A DNA stretch of 64,000 bases, taken from assembly GCA_030247855.1 (NCBI GenBank), contig JAPDRN010000007.1, positions 310,001 to 374,000 on the forward strand, read 5' to 3'. Position numbers and translations under genes: made by a program. The notes beneath the pieces were generated by a model. It was not told the DNA's origin, ran no database searches, and was given only the letters and a program-made list of their open reading frames with translations. Numbering within the stretch: position 1 is the stretch's first letter; the number at the start of each line of letters is the position of its first letter. Positions 1 to 12,127 of the stretch are shown here, piece after piece. Source of the DNA: Knufia peltigerae. Taxonomy: Eukaryota > Ascomycota > Eurotiomycetes > Chaetothyriales > Trichomeriaceae.

Positions 1-200
1 TAGTGTATATAGTACGGTCGCGCATATAAACCAGCAGAACACTTCGTCAAATTTGGCAAGGCTGGCCAATGACGTCTGAACAAAGTCCGACAATTCCAAA
101 AAGGTCAAAAGTTGACGAGGCTTCAAACGAGCCCGTTTCCCAGAGGTTGTGCAGCTTTGATGGGGTCGCCTGTCCGTCTACTGTGCCAACTTGAGGTCCC

Positions 201-1206
201 ATGTCTGACAGACGGCGCGTCAATGGCCCTGCCGGCACGACCAGCCCTCCGGTGTTTGTGACTTCGAGCCAAATTGTGGAGGCAGAAAAGAAAAGACTTC
301 GAGGGCATAATGAGTTGCGGAAGATATGTACGTTTCTTGCTCGCCCAACCAAAAGGGAAGAAAACAAAAATACTGATCTTCAAATGTTGTACAGTCTTGC
401 AGACTGGAGTCGTCCCCTCGGCCAGCGGGTCGGCATACCTCGAACTCGAAAGCCAGCCCGTGCAGCCGACGCTCGTGTCCTTGTCTTCTACGATCAAACT
501 ATCTTGCTCGGTCCAAGGGCCCAAACCCCTACCGAGGACCGCATCCTTTTCACCCAACCTACAATTGAACGCGTCGGTCAAGTTTGCGCCGTTCGCGACC
601 CGCAACAGACAGGGATACATTCGTGATTCTACGGAGAAAGACCTGGGGTTGCACCTGCAGAACGCTTTGAAGGGCGTGGTCATACCCGACAGGTGGCCGA
701 AGAGCTCCCTCGACATCGCGGTCACCGTTCTGGAGGGAGAAGACGATCAAGAGACGGGGAACCGGATTTCGGGGCTGGGACTGTTCAACATGCTGGCCGG
801 GTGCATCAATGTCGCCATGGCGGCACTCGCGGATGCACGTGTGGATTGCCTGGACCTCCTGGCCGCCGGAGTGGGTTCCGTCGTCGTGTCCGGTGCGGAC
901 GAGAAGCCTGTAAAGGTGCTCGATCCTGCCGCCGTCGAGCAAACCAAGGTACTGTCAAGTTGCCTAGTGGGATACCTGCCCACACGAGACGAGATCGTGG
1001 AACTATGGTGCAGTGATTCCGGGTTGGCACAAGCCAAAGGCGTACCGGGGTCGGGTTTTGACGAAATGGTCGATGGCGCGGTCGCAGCTGCTCGCGGTGC
1101 GCAGGCGGTATTGAAGGAGGTGCTCATGGAGGCCATGATGCAAAGCCAGATTGCGACAAAGAAGTTGACCGGGCAGAGTGCGAAAGAGGTCGAGATGACA
1201 GGATGA
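201..1206 (+). CDS. MTR3: Exosome RNase PH-like subunit Mtr3
   Basis: Two exons, 201-327 and 395-1206, joined over a 67-bp GTACGT...TACAG intron, giving 312 aa. The junction restores RKIFLQTGVVPSASGSAYLE, the strand-loop region typical of the RNase PH fold in Mtr3/EXOSC6. The N-terminus MSDRRRVNGPAG also fits that family. Known role: one of six catalytically inert RNase PH-like subunits in the ring of the 3'-5' RNA exosome, acting in rRNA, snoRNA and mRNA processing and decay in nucleus and cytoplasm. The C-terminal part (GLGLFNMLAGCINVAMAALA, then VVVSGADEKPV) matches the second half of an RNase PH domain. The ATG at 201 is the first in frame and opens the conserved N-terminus. The name is inferred from motif recall; Rrp46 or Rrp41 are less likely because of the RRxNGPAG start. 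Confidence 0.85.
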
Positions 1207-1915
1207 AAGGAGATGAATAGACGAAATATTCGAGAATTTCTCGGTCGCATTACGTTGCGGCATATCAGCGCATCGTCGACAACATCGGCATGCTTCATGA
1301 ACTCTTTTGGGGACGATGGAGACAAAATGCGTATTGTTTGCGATCTGGTCACGGGCTCATCCCTCAATCGGAGGCACGAAAAGCTTGTGGTGTTGCGAAG
1401 ACGCGCACGGGAATGCGCTCTCCTGGCTTGAGCCCACAGCTTACCATGGGCATCTACAAATGATTGGATGATGTTTCCCCGGTGGAAACGAAATGAAATG
1501 TGTGGTACCATCAATCGACCGCTCTACGTCGAACAAAAAAGCAGACCATATGCTGCGTTAAAGCTCCGGGTTGGAAACCTTAGTAGGATAGCGTCCGTGT
1601 CGAGGGGAGCGCCGCAGTGACCTGACGATACCGTTTCCGGTGATGTGCAATCTGTAGGATATAGACAGAGCGAAGGGCAAGACAGCCGCCATACACGATG
1701 AACACTCATTCTAGGTAGGCAGATCTAGGAAAGACAGTGGGAGATGGGACCCAAAGGCTACGAGAGTTAGAAAAGTGCTCAATGAGACAAGAAACGAAGA
1801 TTAAGTCAACGTCTATTGTTTTCTACATACAACGACTTCGTAGTGGTGGCTTTGGGCCGCCACCTGGCCATGGTGATAATTTTTTTTGTCTTTTTTTACT
1901 CCCTACGGAGTCTCT
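1207..1915. other. Convergent intergenic region
   Basis: This stretch lies between the 3' ends of the Mtr3 gene and the minus-strand Cys-rich gene. It holds only short overlapping ORFs without family resemblance. A T-rich run near 1879-1898 could be part of a 3' end signal, but I see no convincing gene or repeat. Confidence 0.5.
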
Positions 1916-4262
1916 TCAAAACTTGACGTTGTTTGACTCCCAGATGGCGAGAGCCATCTCGTCGTCAAGGTCCTCAACCTCGACCGAGGCACCACCGGCC
2001 GGGCCAGTGCCCAAGCGAATGAAACGGCGGCAGGGGCACTTGACGTCGGCGTAGATGGTGCACAACTTCTGGCACCAACAGTCCTCCCAGCAGATACACA
2101 TCTTGCGATCGACGTACTGTGCAATGGTCATGTCGCCTTCGTAGTAACGGTGGTGGCCGACCGAGACTCCTTGGAGACGGGCCATGGCACACTCGCGGTA
2201 GGCTCGGCGGCGGAGTTCCTCTTGGGCGGCGGTGCGAACTTCCACCTCCAATGCGTTGTCGGTCTCGAAGTCGGCGTGGCTGAAGGCGACCTTGCGGACA
2301 CGGACAGATTTGAGGTGCTCCGAAGTGTAGTCTCGGTGGGCAATCGGGTCGACGAAGAAGTTGACGTGGGTGAATTCACCATTGGGGTGATCAGGGTTGC
2401 CAAAGGTCTGAATCTCCGGTGGATTGGCGCGATCAGCTGTAGGCAACAAGTTAGCAAAATGGTGTCTTGAATGGACAAGACACACGTCTCCAAAACTCAC
2501 CACGACGATTGATATGTCCGACTTCGTAGCTCTCAAATTGGCCAGGCCAACCTCGAAGACGGGCAACTTCGCTTTCGAGTTGAGAGTCTGGGAAAACAGT
2601 GCTTGGGCTGGGAGGTCCAGTCTGAACGGTGCCAGAGGTTTCAGTTGAAGATGGAGATGACAGTTCTGGAGTAGCAGATGGAATATCTGGGAGAATGACT
2701 GGGCTGAGTGGTTCAGTCTTGAAGACAATGGAGTGCTCCTCAACGGAGGCTGGAGTCAATGGTCCTGATGTTCCAACTGGAAGCTGTGAGAAGGCAATGG
2801 TCGGACTGATTGGTTCGGTGTCGACAAGGTCGAAAGATCCATGAACTGGACTAGGAGGTAGAAGTCCTGGAGGAAGAGCAAGAGCCGGAATGAACGGAGC
2901 TGCCTTTGGGACGTTGGAGAAGTCTTGTGCTGGAGCCGAAGCTGCTTGTCCTGCAACAATAGTTGGGACCTCTGAAAATTCTAGAGCGAAGTCTGCGAAA
3001 ATTGGGAAGTACTCGTCGGTAGACTTAGCAGATGGTGATCGTGGACCAAAGATTGGAAGAAGAAGAGATGGTGACTTGGCATGGACAACAGGAGTCTGAG
3101 CTGGGACTGGAGCCAAAGGTGGAAGAAGATCCATGGACGCTATTGTTCCATCGACCTCGACGTCAATGTCGTCCTGTCGGTCTGTACGGAGCTTCTTGAA
3201 GGGAACGGGGCTGCACGCGAAGACTATGACAAACGTAAGAAAGAGCCATTCGAAGTTGCATGATTAACGTACCATTAGAGTCAGAAAAGCCAATGAAGGA
3301 CTTTGTGTCGATCGGTTCGCAGACCTTGCGCTTCTTCGACTTGATCTTGGCCCTGATGACATAGAGCTCGAATATATCGACATCCGAAGTGACATACTTG
3401 GCTGGGCATTGTGAACCATAAGGCACAACTGGTTTGTCGCGGAATACAAGTTCGGACGAGCGAAGCTTAGCCTTGGGTGACTTTGGCGAGAGGACGGTTC
3501 TCTTTTTTGGAGTGGCTTGCTTAGTCAATAGTTCGCAAGGACCGTGAAGGGCGTAGTCTGGGAGCTCCTCCGAATCTCTCAAGTTTCTGAGAGACTGGTA
3601 GGTGGGAACTTTGTCTGTTTCATGCTCAGCCACTGCCAGTGTTCTGCGGAAAACGGGATATTTACCTTCGACAGGACGATGTTGTAGGTCGGCGTCACCA
3701 TTGGGGGACTGAACAGACATGCCAATTGGCATGTCACAACGGGCTTGTTCTGGGTCATAATGAGCGTTTGAAAACCAAGGCTGTAGTGTGTGGAACTTAC
3801 CATAGACGGACTTGACAGTATCTTGGGCGCCAGCATCAGCAGCCTCAAAGACGGTTTCGCCATTCTTGTTGGTTGCACACCACAAATCAACGGATTGATT
3901 TGGGGTAGGTGGAAGTGGTTTGTCAAGGTGGTCCTCGAGTGGCAGTGGCTTGTTGAGATAGTCCTCAAGAGTTGCAAACTTTGCCGGCTTGATGGGCTTC
4001 TTGAGACAGTCGTTTCCATGAACAGTATCCGAGGTAAAGCGGTACCACGAAGTACGTCTCGCCAATGGCATTTCCAACCCAGGGTTTGAAGTCCAGGGCT
4101 GGGTTCTGTTGGAACCTGCCTCCTTTGAGCAAGCCATTTGGAGCCAGCAAGACACAATCACTATGATAGGAAGAAGATGTCTCAAGGGAGTTCCAATATG
4201 GCAATGGCAATGGGATTGTTACGCTCTTGCAAGAAAAGTTTTGATGGATAGAAAAAGATCAT
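1916..4262 (-). CDS. Unknown five-exon protein with Pro/Ser-rich middle and Cys-rich tail
   Basis: Model on the minus strand: exons 4262-4223, 4160-3801, 3749-3273, 3223-2501 and 2436-1916, which sum to 2121 nt and 706 aa with all phases closing. The last three junctions have good donors (GTAAGT, GTACGT, GTGAGT). The first intron (4161-4222) and the start at 4262 are less certain, because no in-frame ATG lies nearer the conserved-looking sequence. I do not recognise the family. Visible features are repeated KPLPLED/KPLPPTP proline motifs near residues 80-110, a basic KSKKRKV stretch resembling a nuclear localisation signal, a long Pro/Ser-rich region, and a final 150 residues of mixed charged sequence ending in a tight cysteine cluster (CICWEDCWCQKLC...CPC). 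The cluster could bind metal or be disulfide-bonded; which one is not shown. Confidence 0.65.
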
Positions 4263-4753
4263 GGAATAGAGGATGGGAAAGATGAGAAAGAGACTCGGGG
4301 CTTTGAGAACTTGTGCGCGGAAAATTTCGAAATCACTTCAATGGAAAACCCTGTTGTATTGAATTCCTGTACCCTATTCAGGTTTTCTGCCGCTTCATGG
4401 TGAAAAAGCTGCAGATGAATAGTGAAGTGACAATAGCAATGCAGAAAAATTTTGCAGACCGGTTGGCAGAAAAACGCGGGCAAGAGAAAACCTCTGTGAG
4501 GTGAGGCAGTACACAATATGGGCGGTGTGAGTGATATCCTGACTTCTCAGATGAAGCATACATTGGCCATTCATCCTAACAGGACAGGAGGAGTTTACCT
4601 GTAGCAACAAAAACCAGATGGCCTCCACGTCCAAGTTCAAGACCGATATAGGTACCTTGTCGAGCTTGACTGAGGTACAGGACAGGATCGGATTCCATCC
4701 ATATCGACGGATCAATGGAGCAAAACATAGACCACAACAACAATGTCTCGATC
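4263..4753. other. Intergenic region or 3' part of a spliced minus-strand gene
   Basis: No clear gene is visible. Minus-strand reading frames at 4259-4516 and 4395-4757 are open but resemble no family. They might be downstream exons of the small gene that begins at 5068, because that ORF ends at a good GTGAGT donor and several acceptors (CTCAG, CTACAG) follow between 4600 and 4690. Confidence 0.3.
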
Positions 4754-5068
4754 TCACTCACGGTTCACTGCCGACGAGGCATGTAGTCTGATGTTGCTTT
4801 CGCCAAGCGTAGTTGAGATGCAGCTCCATATCTTGACAATTTCATGCTGGGTCAAGAGACGAGCCTGAAGTCCATCGGCGTGTCGAACTACGCCGGATAA
4901 CGAGATATCCGATCTTGGAATCCGAGAAATCTGTTTGAAGGTGCTGAGAAAAGACGGTTCTGGCATATGGTGTTTCAGGAGAAGACGATATGTCGTTAGG
5001 AGGACGTCAGCACGGACGCGCGAGGACATCCTGGAAGCGTGTTGGCGGCCACTGGCCGTACCCGCCAT
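4754..5068 (-). CDS. Small hypothetical protein, possibly first exon of a longer gene
   Basis: An ATG at 5068 opens a 104-aa minus-strand frame. It is basic near the start and contains TTYRLLLKHH around residues 24-33, which loosely recalls the Y-R-x-L-L-R motif of LYR mitochondrial assembly factors, followed by a segment rich in Ile, Ser and Arg. The frame runs into GTGAGTGAG, a strong donor, just before its stop, so the true C-terminus may lie in further exons between 4753 and about 4400. I do not recognise the protein; the LYR idea is weak inference. It is transcribed away from the KEX1 gene, sharing the 455-bp spacer 5069-5523. Confidence 0.35.
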   Translation of the reverse strand: MAGTASGRQHASRMSSRVRADVLLTTYRLLLKHHMPEPSFLSTFKQISRIPRSDISLSGVVRHADGLQARLLTQHEIVKIWSCISTTLGESNIRLHASSAVNRE

Positions 5069-5523
5069 CCCATTGAGGAAAGTTAAGCGTGCACGGGAAG
5101 TGAGAGCGACTCGCTAATAAGTACCGACCAGGCCCAGAGGCGCCCAACTAGGAAAGCCTAGAAAGCCTAGCTGTGCCTGATTGACGGCCTCCCTGTTCCC
5201 TGTGGTAGGCGCAGCTACGGGGCATTTTAGGCGCAGTGGACACCACGAATACAGGGGTCTGTTTCCTATTCCATCCTTTTACGGATTCTTGACTAGAAAT
5301 CTGGCCCAAGTCCTCAAAGCAGTCTCCTCAATTCTTGTAATACAGGTATCTATAATTCCTTCTCTATTTTCTTGCTTCTGGATCTCGACGTTTCCTTCTG
5401 TTCGGTCTTCGACTGGTATTCCGCTGTCTGCCTGACCCGACTTGTCTGTCAGAAAATGTTAGCTGAGCGATAGTATTACTTCGCAAGACATCTGCCCGCC
5501 GCGCCTCCTCCTCCTTGGGCAAC
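5069..5523. promoter_or_regulatory. Divergent spacer upstream of KEX1
   Basis: A 455-bp spacer between the small minus-strand ORF and KEX1. From about 5330 to 5520 it is pyrimidine-rich on the plus strand, as in many filamentous fungal leaders. A tandem-like gaaagcctagaaagcctag occurs near 5151-5171. No further element is recognised. Confidence 0.35.
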
Positions 5524-7434
5524 ATGGCAGGCTACGATTATTCTGTTCAAATGTCCGCTTCAAGATGGGCAACGCGGCTACTGCATTGTACACTGGCTGT
5601 CATATTGTTGACTGCCTCTTCTGTCAGGTCCGAGAAGACCGCAGCTGACTATTATGTACAATCGCTGCCTGGACAGCCCGATGGACCGCTGCTGAAAATG
5701 CATGCTGGGTAGGTGGACTTGAAATGGATCAAACGCATGTCCTAACATGTGAACAGACACATCGAGATCACGCCCGAACACAACGGACATCTTTTCTTTT
5801 GGCATTACCAGAACCGACACATCGCTGACCGACGGCGAACAGTAATCTGGCTCAATGGTGGACCAGGTTGCAGCTCGATGGATGGTGCGATGATGGAGCT
5901 CGGTCCGTATCGCGTGAAAGAAGGAGGAAAGTTAACATATAATGAAGGCTCGTGGGATGAATTTGCCAACTTATTGTTTGTGGACAATCCGGTGGGAACA
6001 GGCTTCAGCTATGTCAACACTGACAGCTATCTACATGAACTGCAAGAGATGGCGGATCAATTCCTGATATTCATGGAAAAGTGGTTCGCCCTCTTTCCGG
6101 AGTATGCGAGTGATGACCTGTACTTTGCTGGGGAGTCGTACGCCGGTCAGCATATACCGTATATTACCAGGACCATTCTCGATCGTAACGCCAGAGCCAG
6201 CACTGAGGGAAAGCAGCAATGGAACCTTAAAGGCCTCCTGATCGGGAATGGCTGGATTGCGCCAAAAGAACAGTACTTATCGTACCTACCCTTCGCGTAC
6301 CAGGAGGGACTCATACAAGGGGGTACAGAGGAGGCTAAAAAAGTCGAGGCTTCACAGACGAAGTGTCTTGCCGAATTGGGCAAGCCAGGTGGTACTGAAA
6401 AGGTGGATGTCAACCAGTGTGAGACTGTTCTGTCCATGGTACTTGATGTGACCAAGAAAAATGGCAAGTGCTACAACATGTACGACATCCGGCTGCAGGA
6501 CAACTGGCCGTCATGTGGAATGGCATGGCCCCCCGATCTGACCACAGTAACCCCTTATCTTCGGCGACAAGATGTCATTGATGCTCTGCACATCAACCCA
6601 GACAAACGAACGGGCTGGGCAGAGTGCTCGGGTGCTGTTTCTTCCGCTTTCAGAGCTAGTCACTCCAAACCTAGTGTTGATTTCCTGCCGGGTATAATGG
6701 AAGCCGGTGTTCCCATCTTACTTTTCAGTGGCGCCAAAGACATGATCTGCAATCACCTTGGTACAGAAGACATGATTGGTAATTTGAAATGGTCTGGAGG
6801 TACAGGATTCGAGCTGAACCCAGGGGTTTGGGCGCCAAAGCGTGAATGGACCTTCGAGGACGAGCCTGCAGGTATCTATCAAGAAGCACGAAACCTGACA
6901 TATGTGCTGTTCTACAATGCCAGCCATATGGTCCCATTCGATTGGCCAAGACGTAGCCGAGACATGCTTGATCGATTCATGGGAGTGGACATCGCCAGCA
7001 TTGGAGGCACGCCAGCCGATAGTCGACTTGATGGGGAGAAAGCAGGGAGCGAAACAAGTGTAGGTGGCCACCCCAACAGTACTGCTGCCATCGAAGACGA
7101 GAAGAGCAAACTGAAAGACGCGGAGCTCAAGGCATATTATCGCAGTGGAGAGGCTGCGCTTGTGATTGTGCTGATTGCTGCGGCCTTGTTCGGCTGGTGG
7201 GTGTGGCGTTCGAGAAGGGCACGGTCACGAGGATACATAAGTGTGCCGCTCGTGAATGGCCCCTCTGCGAAAGGACGAGACGTGGAGGCAGGCGATTTCG
7301 ATGAGAATGAGCTAGACAACCTCCGCTCCAGTCGTCCACGGGCGGATATGGAGACGGAGCCATACGATCTCGCATCTGACAGCGAAGACGAGCACATGGC
7401 ATCTCACAACGGAAAGGAAAAGGTCAGCGGGTGA
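5524..7434 (+). CDS. KEX1: Pheromone-processing serine carboxypeptidase Kex1
   Basis: Exons 5524-5708 and 5757-7434 are joined over a 48-bp intron, giving 620 aa. An N-terminal hydrophobic segment (residues about 15-35) is a signal peptide or anchor. The S10 peptidase body shows WLNGGPGCSSMDGA (oxyanion region), the nucleophile Ser in GESYAGQHIPY, Asp in SGAKDMICN and His in NASHMVPFDWP. A C-terminal transmembrane helix (ALVIVLIAAALFGWWVW) is followed by an acidic cytosolic tail with RSRRARSRGY after the membrane. This is the layout of Kex1-type proteases of the trans-Golgi, which trim C-terminal Lys/Arg left by Kex2 on secreted precursors. Length is close to the family's usual 600-640 aa. 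The ATG at 5524 is preferred; a second in-frame Met follows ten residues later. Confidence 0.95.
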
Positions 7435-8613
7435 CAGGAATAGGATAGAACAAAAAGGAACTGAAGGCCTTCCATGTTGTTAATATGATGACTATTGATA
7501 TGAATACTCGGTATAGAAGAACATCCTTAGCTTGATTATGACTACGATCACGGGCTTTTTTTTTCTTCTATCGCATATAATTCCATCTTCTGCCCTTCCA
7601 CTCCATGGGCATCAAGGTGAAACCAGATGGGTTACGGAGTGATCACAATCTGTTATTGCGAACTGGCCCGATATTTGCGTCAGTGTCAAATGTGTCAAGT
7701 CAGATCCCCCGCGTGCCCAGTGCATCTTTTCAGTTTCCTTCTCACTGTATTTACCAGGATTCACCATCCACCACCAGCCCATGTGGTTCCCTTTTCACCG
7801 TACTTTGCTTCTGCCATGGCTTTGAATACGAGAGCCAGAGAAAACCCCTCGCATGGACCTGGTACTTTTGTCCTCTTGTCCTCTTTTCCAGCTTGTTTTC
7901 GACCACTACCAAGCCACTTCTCAACGTGTTTGTTGCTACCGACGGGTTTTGTTCGAGACCGCCCCCTTTGAAAACGAAACCTTCCAACGCATTGGTGATT
8001 GGATTGCTCTGGTCATGATCTCAACACTGATCCGAGCTCAACTTTCACTCATCCCTCTACTTCGGATTCCTGAAAGTCCTGGATTTCTCGCTCCACCATT
8101 TGATCGCGCCACGCCTCCAGCTCGTTCGTTGGCTACTCTTGCCGACATGCTTGAGACCCACGCCCTCTGCGCATGCTGTCTTACTCTCCCACCGCACGTA
8201 CATGTCACATATCCCTTGCTTGCAAGAGACTATTGATGGTGTCATGTCAATCGCGATACGAGGGTCTGGGGAGGTGGTGGCTACCTCGAAGACACCATTC
8301 TCACCTCGTCCCTTCCTTAACTTCGCCTTCACTCAGGACTTTTCATAAACCACCCTTCTCGCCATCATGAACAATATTCACACAGGCTTCAATATTGTTG
8401 TTCTTATTTCACTTCGATTCTCCCTTTCCAGTAATTCTCGATATTGTTGTTCCCTGACTAGCCTCGCGCAGTTCGATTCCATCATGCCGGCCTGAAATGA
8501 AACCATTGCATGCGTTGTGCCCGTTCAGATACACAAGTCTTCGCCTCTCAAGTCGCCTTGACGTGAATATAGCTCGGTCGAGTCGAGGCTTAGAGCCTTG
8601 CGTATATTCTCGA
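7435..8613. other. Intergenic region and leader of the MHYT gene
   Basis: Overlapping plus-strand frames between 7600 and 8370 are Pro/Ser-rich translations of C/T-rich DNA and resemble no protein. Upstream of the MHYT gene there is a four-codon upstream ORF at 8484-8495 (ATG CCG GCC TGA), directly followed by an in-frame ATG at 8497 that could extend the MHYT protein by 39 residues. Confidence 0.45.
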
Positions 8614-11309
8614 ATGGAGGTGGATGGCTCACAGGACTGGCCTCGATATGCAGCAAAATCAGCCACCAACGCTTTGCCTGCGACGGAGGTGTCTTATGAT
8701 CCTGGATATGTAGTCCTTTCATTCTTCACCTCTCTAGTAGGATGTCTTACCACTATCGAACTCTTACAACGACGGACATCGACGAACGGTCTTTACAACT
8801 GGTATGTGTTGGATACTTGAATAATACGAAGAGACTGATGTGATCAAGGTTTCTTTTGATTGCCTCAGCGATAACAATGGGCGGAATTGGTATATGGGCA
8901 ATGCATTTTGTCGGCAACAGAGCTATTGTTCTCGATCATGCCAACCATCAGCGCCAGATATTGTACAACCAGGGTTTTACCGCAGCCTCGTTCTTCCTAC
9001 CCATCGTCGTCCTGATCTTCGCCTTTTACCTCCTGGGGACACCTGCCAAAGCTCGCCAACTCCATGTCGCTCTTGCAGGAATTCTTACTGGTGCTGCGGT
9101 CTGTGGGATGCATTACATGGGTCAGCTGGGGATCGCAAACTACAATTGTTCCTATTCCCCTGGGAATGTGGTTGGCGCGGCAATAATTTCTGTAGCTGCA
9201 AGCCTCATATCACTCAGCCTTTTCTTCCGGATGAGGGATAAATGGTCTGATCTCTGGTGGAAAAGAACTCTTTGCGCAGGCGTCCTCGCCCTTGCGGTAT
9301 CCGGAATGCACTGGACCGCAGCTGCTGGAACCATGTATCACTGGAGAGGTGACCTGGCTGTGCACGGAGAATCTCGGACACAAACCTCAGTTGCAGCATC
9401 TTGTCTGGTGAGTTGTGGGATATCACGATACCAATTTAAAATAACCTTCTAACAAATTATGCAGTCTATGGGCGCCTGTGTCGTGCTTCTCGTAGTAATC
9501 GGCATACGAGGACGCAGGCGTCGCAATGCTAGAATTAGGTCTCAACGACTTGTACTTGCTTGTTCGTATTTCGACGACGAGGGAAACCTCATGATCACCC
9601 AAGATGGGCTCTTGCCTAGTACCAAAATAACGAATCATTATGTTGAAAGGGTACGTGAGGAAGGAGTGCGAAGGTGTTTTCTGCGCTGATTGAATTTACA
9701 GACATTTGGAGAGGACGAATTGAGCAGGACTCATGAAACATTCCTATGGATTTTCCAAGCTTCTCACCATTGGAAGATTCTCAAGGACATCATTCCCGGG
9801 ATGAAAAGTGAGATAGAGACAGACCCGAACATGCACAAATTTCGACCTGGCTCTAATGCCACGGCCCTTCCTGACGACACTAGTGAAATATCGCACGACT
9901 TCGCCCGTGTGTTCAAAGGGCTATTCTGCGTAGCTGCTCAGCAGCTCGCAAACACCATTCATGAGCCTCTTGAAAAGCTTGGTGTTTTGTTCGAGGAGCC
10001 AATGGACACGGGGGTTGTATATTGTTCTCCACGGGCACGGAAAGGCATCAGACAGTTTTCGCTCCTTTCCGCTTGTACCATGGGCTATGACGCCGAAAGA
10101 GGAAGCGTCTCTAATACCTTCACGAGGGGCAAATATCTCTTTCTTGTTCGCGAAATTAACCATACTGAGGCGGCCAAATTTGCTTCTTTGGGTTATCGCT
10201 TCGCTGCCATAGAGCAAATCGCGGAGTCTCTTTCAAATAGTATGCAGGTCAATCGTTCCGATCTCGTGGAAAGAATGCTGCGGATCAGAACGAGTGCGGC
10301 TCGGTCATGTTTGCCGCCTCCTGGAACATATCTAGCATGTTTCATGCTGAAGCCCAGTATGTGCAAGAGCTTCGATCTTCTCGTTCCGGACGACAGACAA
10401 AATCAGCTTCCTCATGTTACATTACAGGTACCTGATCTTTCTGCTGAGCAGAAGAATCAATTACAGTACTTGGACGACATGCCAATCAGTGAAATCCTCA
10501 AAGTTCTACTCAATCGAGAAACTTCTAGGACCATCGAAGAGGGCTTTCGCTGGCAACTATACAACACATTTGTCAAACTGGTGGACTTGATTGGCGACTA
10601 TGACAGCATGATGCAGGCCAAATTTTCTGCAAAAGAATTCTACGTCGGTGGTCCACATGGCGATGCTCCCTCATCGCCAAAGCATTGCACGACTTGTATC
10701 CTCTATACTGTCCGCATATTGAGGAACATTCATGCATCGCCTACGAGGAAAGAATTCACATTTGTACCCTTGACCTTTTTCAGTACTCAACAACAAGCTC
10801 ATACAGCCCATGCGCACAACGAAGTCTTCGCCCAAAGAGTCGAGCAACAATTCGGTTATCTACACAAGGACGTGCAGAAACGTGGGAGATCCAGCGCCAC
10901 CAGAGGTCGGACACCAAGTCTTGCAGATCCAAATGGTTCAAGATCTGTATCGCCAAAGTCCCCAAGGTCACCAACATGCATTTCTCCATTGAGGAGATCG
11001 GAGGTCAGCCGCAGGAGTGATGAGGTAACCATCGTCGATCATGATAAGGGATCGACGGAAACATCAGGGATAGAAATGAGGCGTGTCAAATCATGCGATA
11101 GAGGATACACTGGACGTGGCAGCGAATCACCAGAGGGTGAAACGAGAAATTGGGTGACAGACGTCTTTGGTCTTTTCCAACTGAAGTCGGAAGGTTGGGC
11201 TACCACCAAGCCAGGTGGATGGGGGTTGAATATTAATGTTCACAACTCGGTGGAGATTGCGACCAAGGATCGTCGCAAAGGAAGTACTATTGTCAGCGCA
11301 TCATTCTAG
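8614..11309 (+). CDS. MHYT-domain integral membrane sensor protein
   Basis: Four exons: 8614-8801, 8849-9407, 9465-9650 and 9702-11309 (introns 47, 57 and 51 bp), total 846 aa. The membrane part spans roughly residues 30-240 and carries the MHYT signatures GIWAMHFVGNRAI, CGMHYMGQLGIANYN and VSGMHWTAAAGTMYHW. In bacteria the His/Met residues of this domain are proposed to bind copper and sense gases or redox state; in fungi the role is not established. A short basic stretch (RGRRRRNARIRSQR) follows the last helix. The remaining 550 residues form a soluble region with no catalytic domain that I recognise, ending in a Ser/Arg/Pro-rich tail with many potential phosphorylation sites. The start at 8614 gives the usual short tail before the first helix; the upstream ATG at 8497 is possible. 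Confidence 0.85.
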
Positions 11310-12127
11310 ACGATGAAGTCTGCATACGTAGTGATGAATGACGAAGAACTTGGATCAAAGAAGAAGCATTAAGTATGGTTGAGCATGGAGGGTTGTAAGC
11401 ATTCCATGGCGAGGGAGTTGATCAGGGCTTGTCGCTTATTGGCGGAATATCGGGGACAATTCTGCCGCTGTTTGCCGCCTTCGTTTGCGATGATTTCACA
11501 GCATGCCACCGCAGCCTTGTGAGTTTTGTAGATTCGATTGCAAGAAGACCGGATACCTAGCTTCGAGATTTTTGATGAACTACACGAGTTTGATGACATA
11601 GTAGCCCTTGGCAGACAACTCTTCCGTCTCAGCGCTGCGTATTTTGCAACGACTTGGATCTACCTACTACAGATCAGCACACGACTAATACTCTTTACTG
11701 CCTCCTCCTCCTCGGATCACCTCAGCGTTTGCACAAGTCCTATTAGTCTTTTTGGATCGCTCGTCCGACCATTCCCTCTCGTTTGACAACCCGAGACCTC
11801 ATCTGTCAAGACCTTTGTTACCAAAAAAAGGCACGAGCAGAGGAGCATGAATCAATAAAACAACCAAAGTTACCATCCGCGGGGAAACCATACGCCACCA
11901 TTTATCTTTTGTTTGACGCGGGCTGAGAGTTGATCTACTGAGGGGTCCGAGTCATAGAGAGAAAGACAGAGAGTGCGGGAAGGGATCAACTAGTCCCGAA
12001 AACCACCAAAGGAGAATAAAAAGACATAACAGACAAATCGTAGTCGGACGGTTGGCGAAGCAGACACACACACACACACACACACCTGCAGAAGGGGAAA
12101 AGAACCAAGAGGGTCTCGATCCAAAAC
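11310..12127. other. Intergenic region upstream of GPN2
   Basis: Nothing protein-like is visible. A (CA)n tract at about 12064-12085 sits some 45 bp before the GPN2 start codon and is probably in its 5' leader. Confidence 0.4.
12064..12085. repeat. (AC)n microsatellite
   Basis: About eleven AC dinucleotides lie in the presumed 5' leader of the GPN2 gene. Confidence 0.9.
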
